This document shows positions 16,278-23,919 of a stretch of 39,397 nt of DNA, piece after piece. Origin of the DNA: an uncultured Bacteroides sp. (GTDB lineage Bacteria > Bacteroidota > Bacteroidia > Bacteroidales > Bacteroidaceae); the NCBI GenBank assembly GCA_900766005.1, contig CAAFTU010000101.1:1-39397 (forward strand). Direction: 5' to 3'. The notes beneath the pieces are model-generated. The model saw only the letters and a program-made list of their open reading frames with translations. It was not told the origin of the DNA and ran no database searches. How positions within the stretch are numbered: the first letter of the stretch is position 1; each line of letters starts with the position of its first letter. Both the position numbers and the translations under genes were made by a program.

Positions 16278-17174
16278 CAGCAGGCTTATCTTTTTTGCTA
16301 TCGATTTGCCAATGATAATCAGTGTAACAGCAGTGATAATCATTAAAATGCCTACCATTAACCGGGGTGTCAGTTTTTCATGAAACAGCAATACGCCGAA
16401 AAACAGGGCGGTGACCGGTTCCAGTGCTCCTAAGATGGCTGTAGGAGTGGAGCCGATATAGTGAATAGCCAGTGCGGTGCATACCAGGGATACGGCAGTG
16501 GGGAGTGCGGCCAGTGCCACGACATCGGCCCATAGCCAGGCTTCGGGAATCATCTGCAATTCCGTACAGAACTTCAGGCGCACCACATAAACCGAGAGAC
16601 CGAACAGAATGGAGTAGAAGGTCAGTTTGGTAGTGGGCAGTTCTTTCAGGGTCGACCGGTTCACTCCTACGATGTAGATGGCATAGGAGAGGGAAGAAAG
16701 CAGCACCAGCAGGATGCCTACTGTTGACAAGGGTTTGTCCCCGTCGCCCTGATAAAGCATGGCAATGCCTGAAAGGGCCAGCAGGATGGAGAACACGGTG
16801 ATGGGAGATACTTTCTCCTTGAAGAAGCAGGCCATGATGACAGCCACCATGACCGGATAGACAAACAGGATGGTAGAGGCAATGCCTGCGTCCATGTAAT
16901 TGTAGCTCATAAACAGAAACAAGGATGAGAAGGAAAACAGCAAGCCCATGGTAACCAAGGGGGCTACGTCTGATTTGTGAAGCGCAAAGGACTGATGCTG
17001 CATTTTCATCAGTATGCCCAGCACAATCACTGCAAAGAAGTACCGGTAGAAAAGTACCGTGTCAACGCTCATTCCTGCTGAGTAAAGTGGAAGGGTGAAA
17101 AGTGGATTCATGCCGTAGGTTGCGGCTGCAATCGCTCCATAGAGAAATCCTTTGGTTTTGTTGTTCATTTTCAT
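16257..17174 (-). CDS. DMT-superfamily transporter, EamA type
   Basis: A 305-residue inner-membrane protein with ten predicted helices arranged as two EamA repeats (first about residues 8-140, second about 155-290). Typical marks are GAIAAATYGMNPLF at the start and FGVLLFHEKLTPRLMVGILMI in the second repeat. Exporters of this class move amino acids or other metabolites; the substrate cannot be read from the sequence. Two start codons, at 17174 and 17168, are equally plausible. It lies between pyrH and frr but has its own promoter and is preceded by the pyrH terminator, so it looks inserted into an otherwise common gene pair. Confidence 0.9.
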   Translation of the reverse strand: MKMNNKTKGFLYGAIAAATYGMNPLFTLPLYSAGMSVDTVLFYRYFFAVIVLGILMKMQHQSFALHKSDVAPLVTMGLLFSFSSLFLFMSYNYMDAGIASTILFVYPVMVAVIMACFFKEKVSPITVFSILLALSGIAMLYQGDGDKPLSTVGILLVLLSSLSYAIYIVGVNRSTLKELPTTKLTFYSILFGLSVYVVRLKFCTELQMIPEAWLWADVVALAALPTAVSLVCTALAIHYIGSTPTAILGALEPVTALFFGVLLFHEKLTPRLMVGILMIITAVTLIIIGKSIAKKISLLLQINKK

Positions 17175-17193
17175 TTTGTTATTAAATAGCGTG

Positions 17194-17224
17194 CAAAATT
17201 ACAGAGTTCGGCAATGATAAACAA
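17194..17224 (-). promoter_or_regulatory. Promoter of the EamA transporter gene
   Basis: Minus strand: TTG at 17224-17222, 20 bases, then TAATTTTG at 17201-17194, 20-26 bases before the two possible start codons. Confidence 0.65.
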
Positions 17225-17276
17225 GCATTTGAGGGGCTGATAGGATAATTTAATCTTTTCCGGTTGGATTCGATGC

Positions 17277-17316
17277 AAAAAAGGTTGCAGCATACCGCAC
17301 CGTGTATGCTGCAACC
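17277..17316 (-). terminator. Terminator after pyrH
   Basis: A perfect 13-bp stem (17283-17295 with 17304-17316) has an 8-base loop and is followed on the minus strand by six T (17282-17277). It lies 31 bases past the pyrH stop. Confidence 0.94.
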
Positions 17317-17346
17317 TTTATGGTTGGATATGTATGTTTGGCGGAA

Positions 17347-18057
17347 TTAGTTGTGCACCACCGTGCCGATTCCTTCTCCGCTGATGACCTTTTTCAGGTT
17401 GCCCACAGTGTCCATATCGAATACGATGATAGGCAGGTTGTTTTCCTTACACATGCAAGTGGCAGTGAGGTCCATTACTTTCAAGCCGCGTTTCAGCACT
17501 TCATCGTAAGTGATGTCGTCAAATTTCGTAGCAGTCGGGTCTTTTTCCGGGTCGGCTGTATAAATACCGTCTACACGGGTTCCCTTCAGCATAACGTCAG
17601 CCTCGATTTCGATTCCTCTCAGGGAAGAACCGGTGTCTGTTGTAAAGAACGGATTTCCGGTGCCGGCAGACATGATGACTACTTCTCCGTTTTCCATACA
17701 TTCGATGGCTTTCCATTTGCTGTAGAACTCACCGATAGGCTCCATGCGTACAGCAGTAAGTACGCGGGCCTTTACGCCGGCAGCTACCAGTGCCGAGCTC
17801 AGGGCAAGGCTGTTGATAACGGTTGCCAGCATTCCCATCTGGTCGCCTTTCACCCGGTCGAACCCTTTGTTGGCTCCGCTCAAGCCGCGGAAGATGTTTC
17901 CACCGCCGATAACAATACCAATTTGTACACCTTGTTCGTGTATTTCCTTAATCTGTGCAGCATATTCAGCCAATCGCTTTTCGTCGATGCCATACTGCTT
18001 TTCTCCCATCAAGCTTTCTCCGCTGAGTTTTAGTAAGATTCTTTTATACTTAGCCAT
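17347..18057 (-). CDS. pyrH: Uridylate kinase (UMP kinase)
   Basis: Phosphorylates UMP to UDP in pyrimidine nucleotide synthesis; hexameric, of the amino-acid kinase fold. The start at the ATG complementary to 18055-18057 gives 236 residues beginning MAKYKRILLKLSGESL; a further in-frame ATG three codons upstream is possible. Motifs are IGIVIGGGNIFRG near 46-58, GDQMGMLATVINSLAL near 70, TGNPFFTTDT near 132 and DGIYTADPEKDP near 160. A TATATTTG element sits 25 bases upstream, and a strong terminator follows. Confidence 0.97.
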   Translation of the reverse strand: MAKYKRILLKLSGESLMGEKQYGIDEKRLAEYAAQIKEIHEQGVQIGIVIGGGNIFRGLSGANKGFDRVKGDQMGMLATVINSLALSSALVAAGVKARVLTAVRMEPIGEFYSKWKAIECMENGEVVIMSAGTGNPFFTTDTGSSLRGIEIEADVMLKGTRVDGIYTADPEKDPTATKFDDITYDEVLKRGLKVMDLTATCMCKENNLPIIVFDMDTVGNLKKVISGEGIGTVVHN

Positions 18058-18081
18058 ATTAATCACATTTTATGTTTTCCG

Positions 18082-18089
18082 CAAATATA
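18082..18089 (-). promoter_or_regulatory. Putative -7 element for pyrH
   Basis: Minus-strand TATATTTG matches TAnnTTTG, 25 bases before the pyrH ATG. The -33 region would fall in the MATE terminator; no TTG is seen there. Confidence 0.5.
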
Positions 18090-18101
18090 GAGATATTTAT
18101 T

Positions 18102-18136
18102 AAAAAGAGCTACATGCCATCGGCAGAAATGTAGCT
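18102..18136 (-). terminator. Terminator overlapping the 3' end of the MATE gene
   Basis: AGCTACAT (18108-18115) pairs with ATGTAGCT (18129-18136), 8 bp, and on the minus strand is followed by CTC and a T-run (18106-18103). The MATE stop codon is at 18112-18110, so both stem arms lie in or next to the last coding codons. Confidence 0.7.
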
Positions 18137-19447
18137 GCCATTGACATATTTCCGTCCGAGGAAGGTTTGTACGATTCCCCGGAGCGCCAGATAAGTGAGG
18201 AAGGCCAGCCACAGTGCATGGTTTCCCCAATGTGTATGAACGCTGTAGTAGATAGCAAAGAAACTGGCAGAGGCTATGAACATGGAGTATAGCATCAGGC
18301 GTGTGGCGGTAGCTCCGATAAAGATGCCGTCCCACAGGAAAGCGGCAAAGCCCGCTAACGGGATGGCCAGCGCCCAGAAGAAGTACACCTCCGACGCATG
18401 GATGACCGATTCTTCGTTGGTGAGCAGGCCTAAGAAGGCTTCTCCTCCTGCACCGTAGAGAAGCGTGAATCCCAGAGAAAGTCCTCCTCCCCAATAGAAA
18501 AGGTATAGGATGGTGCGCCGGAGCGATGCTGTATCTTTCGCTCCGATGTAGCGTCCGGCCAGGGCTTCTCCGGCATAGGCAAATCCGTCCATGATATAAG
18601 AAAAAAGCGTGAAGAGCTGCATCAGCAGTGTGTTGACGGCCAGCACCACTTCGCCCTGTGCGGCTCCGGCTGAGGTAAAGAAAAGGGTAACGGCCACCAG
18701 GCAGAGGGTGCGGAAAAAGATATCCCGGTTCACCTGGAAGAAGCGTCCCATGGCTTCCCGTTTCCATACTTCTTTCCATGCCACAGTCTGCCTGCTTTTA
18801 CGATACTGTTTGCGATAGAGCAGGAAAGCCATCAGCACACCGGCATATTGGGCTATCAGTGTGCCGGCAGCTACTCCTTCTACTTTCATATGGAGCAGGT
18901 AGACAAAGCACACGCTGGCTGTGATGTTCACGATGTTTTGTGTGATGGCGATGTACATGGGGAAGCGCGAGTTCTGCATGCCGATGAACCAGCCGGTGAA
19001 CCCGTAGAGTCCCAGGGTGGCCGGTGCTCCCCAAATGCAGATGTGGAAATAGGTTCTGGCCAGCCGCTCTACTTCGGGGGTGGTCTGTATAAACTGGAAA
19101 GCCACTTCCAGCAAAGGCTGTTGGAGCAGCAGCAAGGCAAAGGCCACCAGCAGTCCCACGCCCACTGCACGGGTCAGCAGGCGGTCGGTTTCTTCTTTGT
19201 TTTGCTGTCCGTAGGCTTGGGAAGTCATTCCGCTTGTGCCCATGCGCAGAAAGCCGAAAATCCAGTAGATGATGTTAAACAGCATGCCTCCCACGGCAAT
19301 GGCTCCGATGTAGGCTGGCGCACCGAGATGGCCCACGATTGTCACATCAACCAGTCCCAAAAGAGGTACGGTGATGTTGGAGATGATGGACGGAATGGCA
19401 ATGTGTAAAATTTGTTTGTTGGTGTTGTGTGGTATTTCTTTTTTCAT
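18110..19447 (-). CDS. MATE family efflux transporter
   Basis: Multidrug and toxin extrusion protein, a cation-coupled exporter in the inner membrane, 445 residues with twelve predicted helices. The MatE repeats begin at IAIPSIISNITVPLLGLVDV and, in the second half, at FRTLCLVAVTLFF. This resembles the DinF-like branch common in Bacteroidetes. It lies 24 bases past birA in the yraN-YjbR-birA direction and is the last gene of that run. Its terminator hairpin is partly built from its own coding sequence. Confidence 0.93.
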   Translation of the reverse strand: MKKEIPHNTNKQILHIAIPSIISNITVPLLGLVDVTIVGHLGAPAYIGAIAVGGMLFNIIYWIFGFLRMGTSGMTSQAYGQQNKEETDRLLTRAVGVGLLVAFALLLLQQPLLEVAFQFIQTTPEVERLARTYFHICIWGAPATLGLYGFTGWFIGMQNSRFPMYIAITQNIVNITASVCFVYLLHMKVEGVAAGTLIAQYAGVLMAFLLYRKQYRKSRQTVAWKEVWKREAMGRFFQVNRDIFFRTLCLVAVTLFFTSAGAAQGEVVLAVNTLLMQLFTLFSYIMDGFAYAGEALAGRYIGAKDTASLRRTILYLFYWGGGLSLGFTLLYGAGGEAFLGLLTNEESVIHASEVYFFWALAIPLAGFAAFLWDGIFIGATATRLMLYSMFIASASFFAIYYSVHTHWGNHALWLAFLTYLALRGIVQTFLGRKYVNGSYISADGM

Positions 19448-19471
19448 TGTCTGCCTATGTGCTGATGCGGA

Positions 19472-20227
19472 TTATAGTAAATATTCTACTTCTTTGAACA
19501 TGTATCCTCGTTGCATGCCTTTTTCGTCCTCCAGTATCAGTCGTCCTTCCGGTTCCACCCGCAGGATGTGGGCCAAGAAGGCACCTTGTGCATCCTGATA
19601 GCGGTGCATGCCTGTTTTTCTGAACAAAGCCTGTTCATATCGCTGGGTTATTTCTTTCGTATTTCCTTGCCGGGCCGATTGATAATAGGCTTTGATGCGC
19701 AGCAGGATGGCCTGAAGTATGGTTTGTGTGTCTGTCTCAGTGCAGGTAATCTGAAACAGGGAAACCGGGTTGGGAGCCGGACTGTAAAAGGCTGCTTGGT
19801 TGATGTTGATGCCCACTCCGATGATGCTCTGGCTGATGGAGCGCCCCATCCAGTCGTTCTCTATCAGGATGCCGCAAATTTTCTTTTCCTTCCAGTAGAT
19901 GTCGTTGGGCCATTTGATGGAAATGTCTGGGGTATATTCGTCCAGTATCTCTTTGATGGCCAGTGACACCATCTGCGAGATGAGAAACTGCTGGCGGGCT
20001 TCCAAAAACGTGGGGTACAGCACAAGGCTGAACAGCAGGTTTTTGTATGGCTCTGATTCCCATGAATTGCCGCGTTGCCCTCTTCCTGCCGACTGAAAAT
20101 CGGTCAGTACAGTGGTCAGTTCCTCCACCGGTTGCCGGTTGCACAAGGCTTGCAGATAACTGTTGGTGGAGTTTGTTTCCGGAAGATGAATCAAGGAAGC
20201 GGGAAAAGAGTTAGCGGATGTTGTCAT
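19472..20227 (-). CDS. birA: Biotin--[acetyl-CoA-carboxylase] ligase, monofunctional
   Basis: Activates biotin with ATP and attaches it to the biotin carboxyl carrier protein. From the ATG complementary to 20225-20227 it is 251 residues; an upstream ATG at 20236 is also in frame. The catalytic glycine-rich loop GRGQRGN is at residues 48-54, and IKWPNDIYW follows near 100 with the KKICGILIEN strand. There is no N-terminal helix-turn-helix domain, so unlike E. coli BirA it cannot act as a repressor by the classical route. The start overlaps the end of the YjbR-family gene by 17 bases, indicating translational coupling. Confidence 0.93.
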   Translation of the reverse strand: MTTSANSFPASLIHLPETNSTNSYLQALCNRQPVEELTTVLTDFQSAGRGQRGNSWESEPYKNLLFSLVLYPTFLEARQQFLISQMVSLAIKEILDEYTPDISIKWPNDIYWKEKKICGILIENDWMGRSISQSIIGVGININQAAFYSPAPNPVSLFQITCTETDTQTILQAILLRIKAYYQSARQGNTKEITQRYEQALFRKTGMHRYQDAQGAFLAHILRVEPEGRLILEDEKGMQRGYMFKEVEYLL

Positions 20228-20567
20228 ATTCAGCACGTAATTTTTTAGTGAATTTTTTTATAACTTCGTTGTAGGAGTGATCAATCAGTTCTTTGATGAG
20301 CCGGTCGTTCACATCCCGGTTGAAATAGACCGTATTCCAGTATTTCTTGTTGAAATGCCAAGCTCCTTCAATGCCGTTGTAGCGGTCGCGCAGTTCGATG
20401 GCATAGTCGGGATTGCATTTCATGGAGATGCGGTCGGGCATGTTTAGGTGAATACAGATAAACATTTTTTCCATCACTCGGATGACCAGTACGTCATCAC
20501 CGAATGGCATGTCTTCGGTTGCCGCCTTTTTGCTTAGGCCATATGCTCTGACAGTTTCGATATCCAT
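20211..20567 (-). CDS. MmcQ/YjbR family (DUF419) protein
   Basis: A 118-residue cytosolic protein of the CyaY-like/YjbR fold, which is thought to bind DNA or another ligand but has no established function. The pattern LSKKAATEDMPFGDDVLVIRV, then KMFICIHL and IELRDRYNGIEGAWHFNKKYWNTVYFNRDV, is typical. It begins 68 bases after yraN on the same strand and overlaps birA, so it is probably part of a yraN-YjbR-birA-MATE transcript. Confidence 0.9.
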   Translation of the reverse strand: MDIETVRAYGLSKKAATEDMPFGDDVLVIRVMEKMFICIHLNMPDRISMKCNPDYAIELRDRYNGIEGAWHFNKKYWNTVYFNRDVNDRLIKELIDHSYNEVIKKFTKKLRAEYDNIR

Positions 20568-20635
20568 AGGCTACGATTCAGTTGATAATTTTTTCAATCC
20601 GTTCCATCTGTATGTATCAGGTGGGGCGAACAGGT

Positions 20636-21001
20636 TTAGAATAGGGGCGGGTAAAAGGCCTCTTTCAGATGTTCGATGGTAAAGTTGTTCTCCTGGCCCA
20701 CCACGGTGATGATATCAAACCGCACGGGCAGGTCTATCTGGAAGAATTTCAGGTAGGCATCTGCCGCGCGTACAGTCCGTCTAATTTTGGGCATGTCCAC
20801 GGCATCTTCCGGTTCGCCGAATTCAGTATTGCTTCGGGTCTTGACTTCAACGATTACCAGTTCATTGTCTTTTACGGCAATAATGTCCAGCTCGAAATGG
20901 TCTTTTCTCCAGTTGCGGTGGCGGATGCAGTATCCTTGGCGTTCCAGATATGCTACGGCTGCATTTTCACCGGCTTTACCTAAATCATTGTGTTTCGCCA
21001 T
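20636..21001 (-). CDS. yraN: UPF0102 family protein YraN (predicted nuclease fold)
   Basis: A 121-residue protein with the PD-(D/E)XK-like core of the YraN family: Glu37, Asp39, Glu52 and Lys54 in FELDIIAVKDN and VEVKTRS. The family resembles Holliday-junction resolvases in fold, but the activity is not established. The N-terminus KAGENAAVAYLERQGY is typical. It is divergent from the small gene at 21069. Its TAATTTTG -7 element ends only ten bases from the ATG, which would leave almost no untranslated leader. Confidence 0.9.
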   Translation of the reverse strand: MAKHNDLGKAGENAAVAYLERQGYCIRHRNWRKDHFELDIIAVKDNELVIVEVKTRSNTEFGEPEDAVDMPKIRRTVRAADAYLKFFQIDLPVRFDIITVVGQENNFTIEHLKEAFYPPLF

Positions 21002-21011
21002 CTTTTTTTTG

Positions 21012-21019
21012 CAAAATTA
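21012..21019 (-). promoter_or_regulatory. Putative -7 element for yraN
   Basis: Minus-strand TAATTTTG ends ten bases before the yraN ATG. It is the left arm of a perfect 10-base inverted repeat whose right arm (21052-21061) holds the -7 element of the divergent gene. Confidence 0.5.
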
Positions 21020-21030
21020 CGTTTTTATTC

Positions 21031-21060
21031 TTTGAATTTACAGAAGTAAAAGTAATTTTG
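21031..21060 (+). promoter_or_regulatory. Promoter of the small RHH-like gene / tadA
   Basis: TTTG at 21031-21034, 18 bases, then TAATTTTG at 21053-21060. The ATG at 21069 is only eight bases beyond the -7 element, so transcription should start at or next to the start codon and the mRNA may be leaderless. Confidence 0.65.
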
Positions 21061-21068
21061 CGGACAAT

Positions 21069-21302
21069 ATGAGAAAAAGAGGTAGTAAATGCGTTAGAAA
21101 GCAGGCGGAATCGGCCAAAAGAGAGCGGCGGATGAGCATTTTGTTGAGTGACGAGGAGCAGCAGATTGTAGATCGGTATCTGGAAAAATACAAGATATCG
21201 AACAAGTCGCGTTGGCTTCGCGAAACGATTCTCATGTTTATATATAAAAATATGGAGGAGGATTACCCGACTCTTTTTGGTGAACACGAAATGAGACGTT
21301 GA
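21069..21302 (+). CDS. Small basic protein, putative ribbon-helix-helix DNA-binding
   Basis: A 77-residue protein I do not recognise by name. Residues 1-21 are very basic. Residues 22-57 fit a ribbon-helix-helix pattern: a short strand MSILLS, helix A DEEQQIVDRYLEKYKI, a turn SNKS, and helix B RWLRETILMFIYKNM. The basic tail before the strand would suit DNA contact. The stop codon is two bases before the tadA ATG, so the genes are co-transcribed. It is divergent from yraN across a perfect 10-base inverted repeat, which could be its operator; that is inference. Confidence 0.75.
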   Translation: MRKRGSKCVRKQAESAKRERRMSILLSDEEQQIVDRYLEKYKISNKSRWLRETILMFIYKNMEEDYPTLFGEHEMRR

Positions 21303-21304
21303 GC

Positions 21305-21745
21305 ATGATGTTGGATGATACCTATTTTATGAAGCAGGCCTTGGTGGAGGCGCAGAAAGCGGCCGAACGGGGTGAAGTTCCTGTGGGGGCTGTGGTGGTG
21401 TGTAAGAACCGCATTATTGCCCGTGCCCACAACTTGACAGAGACGTTGAATGATGTTACGGCTCATGCCGAGATGCAGGCAATCACTGCTGCGGCCAATG
21501 TGCTGGGCGGCAAATACCTTAATGAGTGTACGCTCTATGTCACAGTGGAGCCTTGTGTGATGTGTGCGGGAGCTATTGCCTGGGCGCAGACGGGCAGACT
21601 GGTGTTTGGAGCTGAAGACGAGAAGCGGGGCTATCAGAAATATGCAGCTTCAGCGCTTCATCCGAAGACGGTGGTTGTAAAAGGGCTGCTGGCCGAAGAA
21701 TGTGCTGCTTTGATGAAAGACTTTTTTGCTGCTAAGCGCCGGTAA
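21305..21745 (+). CDS. tadA: tRNA-specific adenosine deaminase
   Basis: Converts A34 to inosine in the tRNA-Arg(ACG) wobble position, a zinc-dependent deaminase of the CDA fold. From the ATG at 21305 it is 146 residues. The zinc ligands and catalytic Glu are His54-Ala-Glu56 (in TAHAEMQ) and Cys84-Cys87 (in EPCVMCAGA). RGEVPVGAVVV and GGKYLNECTLYVTVEP are family blocks. An in-frame TTG six bases upstream is less likely because the ATG follows the previous stop by two bases. Confidence 0.96.
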   Translation: MMLDDTYFMKQALVEAQKAAERGEVPVGAVVVCKNRIIARAHNLTETLNDVTAHAEMQAITAAANVLGGKYLNECTLYVTVEPCVMCAGAIAWAQTGRLVFGAEDEKRGYQKYAASALHPKTVVVKGLLAEECAALMKDFFAAKRR

Positions 21746-21904
21746 AACACTGGGCAAATATTTTTCTTTCTCTCTTTTTTCTCTTGTCCTCTGTCGGCAT
21801 CAGCTTTCTGCCGGCAACCGTTTATCTGTCGGCATCAGTTCTCTGCTGGCAATCGCTTGTTCTGCCGGCATTGCTTGTTGTTCTACCGGTATTTTTCTGT
21901 TCAT
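21746..21904. repeat. Degenerate short tandem repeat between tadA and the DUF4834 gene
   Basis: Six copies of a 10-base core TCTGYCGGCA (last two bases or the YC vary) start at 21790, 21807, 21825, 21842, 21861 and 21882, i.e. every 17-21 bases. The first and third copies continue with TCAG, the second and fourth with A(A/T)CG. The rest of the gap is T-rich. No terminator is evident for either convergent gene. A 60-codon open frame runs through it but shows only the repeat. Confidence 0.85.
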
Positions 21905-22261
21905 TTAATCTTTGATTTCTTCAAAATCTACATATTCGCCATCGTCTTCGGTGAATATCTTTTTCTGTTTTTTGCCTGTAGCAGGGTTGGTATAGCTGCT
22001 TTCATCGCCCCTGGATGAATAACTGCTCCTAGATGAATGACTGCTCCGGGAAGAATAGTCACTGTCTGACGAATAAGAAGTGTTTCCTTGCCGGTAGTCG
22101 GATGCTCTTTCATTTGTAGTGTGTTTGTATTCAGACGTACGGGGACCAAAAGAAAACCGGAGTCCGATGCCGAAAATACTTCTTATGATAAACCCTACAA
22201 TTGAAAGGCCGACAGCGCCTACAACAAGTAATATGATAAAGATAATAAATAATAAATGCAT
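21905..22261 (-). CDS. DUF4834 family membrane protein
   Basis: From the ATG complementary to 22259-22261 it is 118 residues (a TTG two codons upstream is also in frame). One N-terminal membrane helix (about residues 2-27, HLLFIIFIILLVVGAVGLSI) is followed by RSIFGIG and RFSFGPR. A Ser/Tyr/Arg-rich low-complexity linker follows (residues 48-85, SSRSSYSSRG), then a conserved tail NPATGKKQKKIFTEDDGEYV. That tail is characteristic of DUF4834, a Bacteroidetes family of unknown function. It lies 76 bases after pssA on the same strand with no visible promoter, so probably shares its transcript. Confidence 0.85.
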   Translation of the reverse strand: MHLLFIIFIILLVVGAVGLSIVGFIIRSIFGIGLRFSFGPRTSEYKHTTNERASDYRQGNTSYSSDSDYSSRSSHSSRSSYSSRGDESSYTNPATGKKQKKIFTEDDGEYVDFEEIKD

Positions 22262-22337
22262 AAGCAAAATGGACTTTGTTTATAAAATTGTAATTTCTGT
22301 ATAATTCAATAGTACAACAAACGTGCCAAAATATTGT

Positions 22338-23045
22338 TTACTTCTTTTTTCCTGTTAAAACTGACAGGAAGATATACCATATAATGATAGCTGCAAAACT
22401 GCTTACTCCTAAAAAGGCCAGGAAAGGAATACATACAATCAGAAACAGAAAGCTGATCTGGTTGTCTTTCCATGACAGACTTTTGAATTTGAGGGAAAAC
22501 ATCGGTATTTCTGAAACCAGTAGCCATGAGAACAGGCATACCAGTACGAAAAGGTATAGCGGATGAAAACTTTCGGACACCAGCCATGAATGGCATCCAG
22601 CCACGAGCGAACCCCAAAACAGGGCGTTGGCCGGAACAGGCAGGCCGATGAACGAGGACGTCTGCCGGGTGTCGTTGTTGAACTTAGCCAGCCGTAGGGC
22701 CGAAAAGACAGAAATCAGGAAAGCGGCATAAGGCAGATAGGCCGACACGGTTTCCATGCTTGCCGGATAGTGCATTTCCTTCATCAGGGAAAATACGATG
22801 ACAGAGGGTGCAAAACCGAAACTGACATCATCGGCCAATGAATCCAAATCCTTTCCAATGACGGAATGGGCATGAAGCGAACGGGCCAGCAGTCCGTCGA
22901 AGAAATCGAATACGGCACTCAGAATGATAAACAGCAGTGCCAGTTTGTATGCTGATTGAAAAGCCATGACACTGGCCACACATCCTGAAAAAAGATTCAG
23001 GCAAGTTACCGTATTGGGAATATGTTTTGTTACACAGTTTGCCAT
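22338..23045 (-). CDS. pssA: CDP-diacylglycerol--serine O-phosphatidyltransferase
   Basis: Makes phosphatidylserine from CDP-diacylglycerol and L-serine in the inner membrane; the product goes to Psd, encoded just upstream. The 235-residue protein has the CDP-alcohol phosphatidyltransferase signature D50-G-x2-A-R-x8-G-x3-D68-x3-D72 in full. About eight hydrophobic helices are predicted, as in the Bacillus-type PssA rather than the E. coli soluble type. The ATG is 10 bases after the psd stop. Confidence 0.95.
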   Translation of the reverse strand: MANCVTKHIPNTVTCLNLFSGCVASVMAFQSAYKLALLFIILSAVFDFFDGLLARSLHAHSVIGKDLDSLADDVSFGFAPSVIVFSLMKEMHYPASMETVSAYLPYAAFLISVFSALRLAKFNNDTRQTSSFIGLPVPANALFWGSLVAGCHSWLVSESFHPLYLFVLVCLFSWLLVSEIPMFSLKFKSLSWKDNQISFLFLIVCIPFLAFLGVSSFAAIIIWYIFLSVLTGKKK

Positions 23046-23055
23046 TATGACAGCG

Positions 23056-23742
23056 TTATTTAAGTTTGGCGATAACTGTTTGGTTACCGGTTGTTAATTG
23101 GCCCATGCTCACACAGACTTCTGTGCCGATAGGCAGATACACGTCCACGCGGGAACCGAATTTGATAAATCCCATGTGCTCGTCAATGTAACATTCTTCG
23201 CCTACCTCTGCATACGTAACGATGCGGCGAGCCACAGCACCGGCTATTTGCCGGGTCAGAATTTCTACTCCTTCCGGAGTTTCGATGACTACCGTCGAGC
23301 GTTCATTCTCCGTGCTGGCTTTCGGGAGCCAAGCTTTCATGAAATTACCGTTGTGATGAGCCACCTTCTTTACTGTTCCGTCCACGGGATACCAGTTGGC
23401 ATGCACATTGACGATGCTCATGAAAATGGAAATCATCAGTCTGCGATCGTGGAAATATTCGTTTTCGTCCACTTCTTCGATGACTACGATTTTACCGTCA
23501 GCCGGTGCTACGACAATTTTTTCGGTATCCTTTCCGAAAAGACGGATGGGGCAGCGGAAAAAATTAACCATTAGCAGATAGACGGCCGTACTGATCACAC
23601 TGACCGCATAGAAGGGAATTTTACAATCGATTCCCCAATACAAGGCAGCGTTGATTAAAAGTAGAAGACAAAAACTTGCACATAAGATGTGTGTCCCTTC
23701 GCGATGTATTCGTATTTTCTTTAGTTTCTTCAGTCGACCCAT
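23056..23742 (-). CDS. psd: Phosphatidylserine decarboxylase proenzyme (PSD-A type)
   Basis: Forms phosphatidylethanolamine from phosphatidylserine. At 228 residues it belongs to the short PSD-A subfamily. Self-cleavage should occur between Gly196 and Ser197 in GFIKFGSRVD, producing the pyruvoyl group on Ser197. Two N-terminal hydrophobic segments (about 20-36 and 41-60) anchor it. VVAPADGKIVVIEEV near residue 78 and NVHANWYPVDG near 112 are family blocks. It heads a psd-pssA-DUF4834 run with a good promoter, divergent from dnaE. Confidence 0.95.
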   Translation of the reverse strand: MGRLKKLKKIRIHREGTHILCASFCLLLLINAALYWGIDCKIPFYAVSVISTAVYLLMVNFFRCPIRLFGKDTEKIVVAPADGKIVVIEEVDENEYFHDRRLMISIFMSIVNVHANWYPVDGTVKKVAHHNGNFMKAWLPKASTENERSTVVIETPEGVEILTRQIAGAVARRIVTYAEVGEECYIDEHMGFIKFGSRVDVYLPIGTEVCVSMGQLTTGNQTVIAKLK

Positions 23743-23782
23743 GAATGCTATCTAATAAACTTTCTAAATTAATTATTGTCTG

Positions 23783-23813
23783 CAAAAATATATTTAATTT
23801 GAAATATCAGCAA
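23783..23813 (-). promoter_or_regulatory. Promoter of psd-pssA
   Basis: Minus strand: TTG at 23813-23811, 20 bases, TATTTTTG at 23790-23783, 40 bases before the psd ATG. Confidence 0.65.
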
Positions 23814-23861
23814 GTAATTTGGCATAGAAATGCATGTGTTGATAACTTTTTGAGTGATATT

Positions 23862-23892
23862 TTTGTTTATCGTCGCAGAGATAGTACTTTTA
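23862..23892 (+). promoter_or_regulatory. Promoter of dnaE
   Basis: TTTG at 23862-23865, 19 bases, TACTTTTA at 23885-23892 (last base differs from TAnnTTTG). It lies 27 bases before the ATG at 23920. Since the frame upstream of that ATG overlaps this promoter, it supports the internal start. Confidence 0.6.
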
Positions 23893-23919
23893 TGCCCTTA
23901 TTTAAACTCATTGATTAGT

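Noticed and set aside
21790..21891. Possible CRISPR-like array
   Set aside because: Units of 10 bases spaced 17-21 bases apart with partly conserved spacers and no cas genes; far too short for a CRISPR.
21726..21908. Sixty-codon plus-strand frame with a hydrophobic look after tadA
   Set aside because: It starts within the tadA end and its sequence is only the translation of the TCTGYCGGCA array; no promoter or start context.
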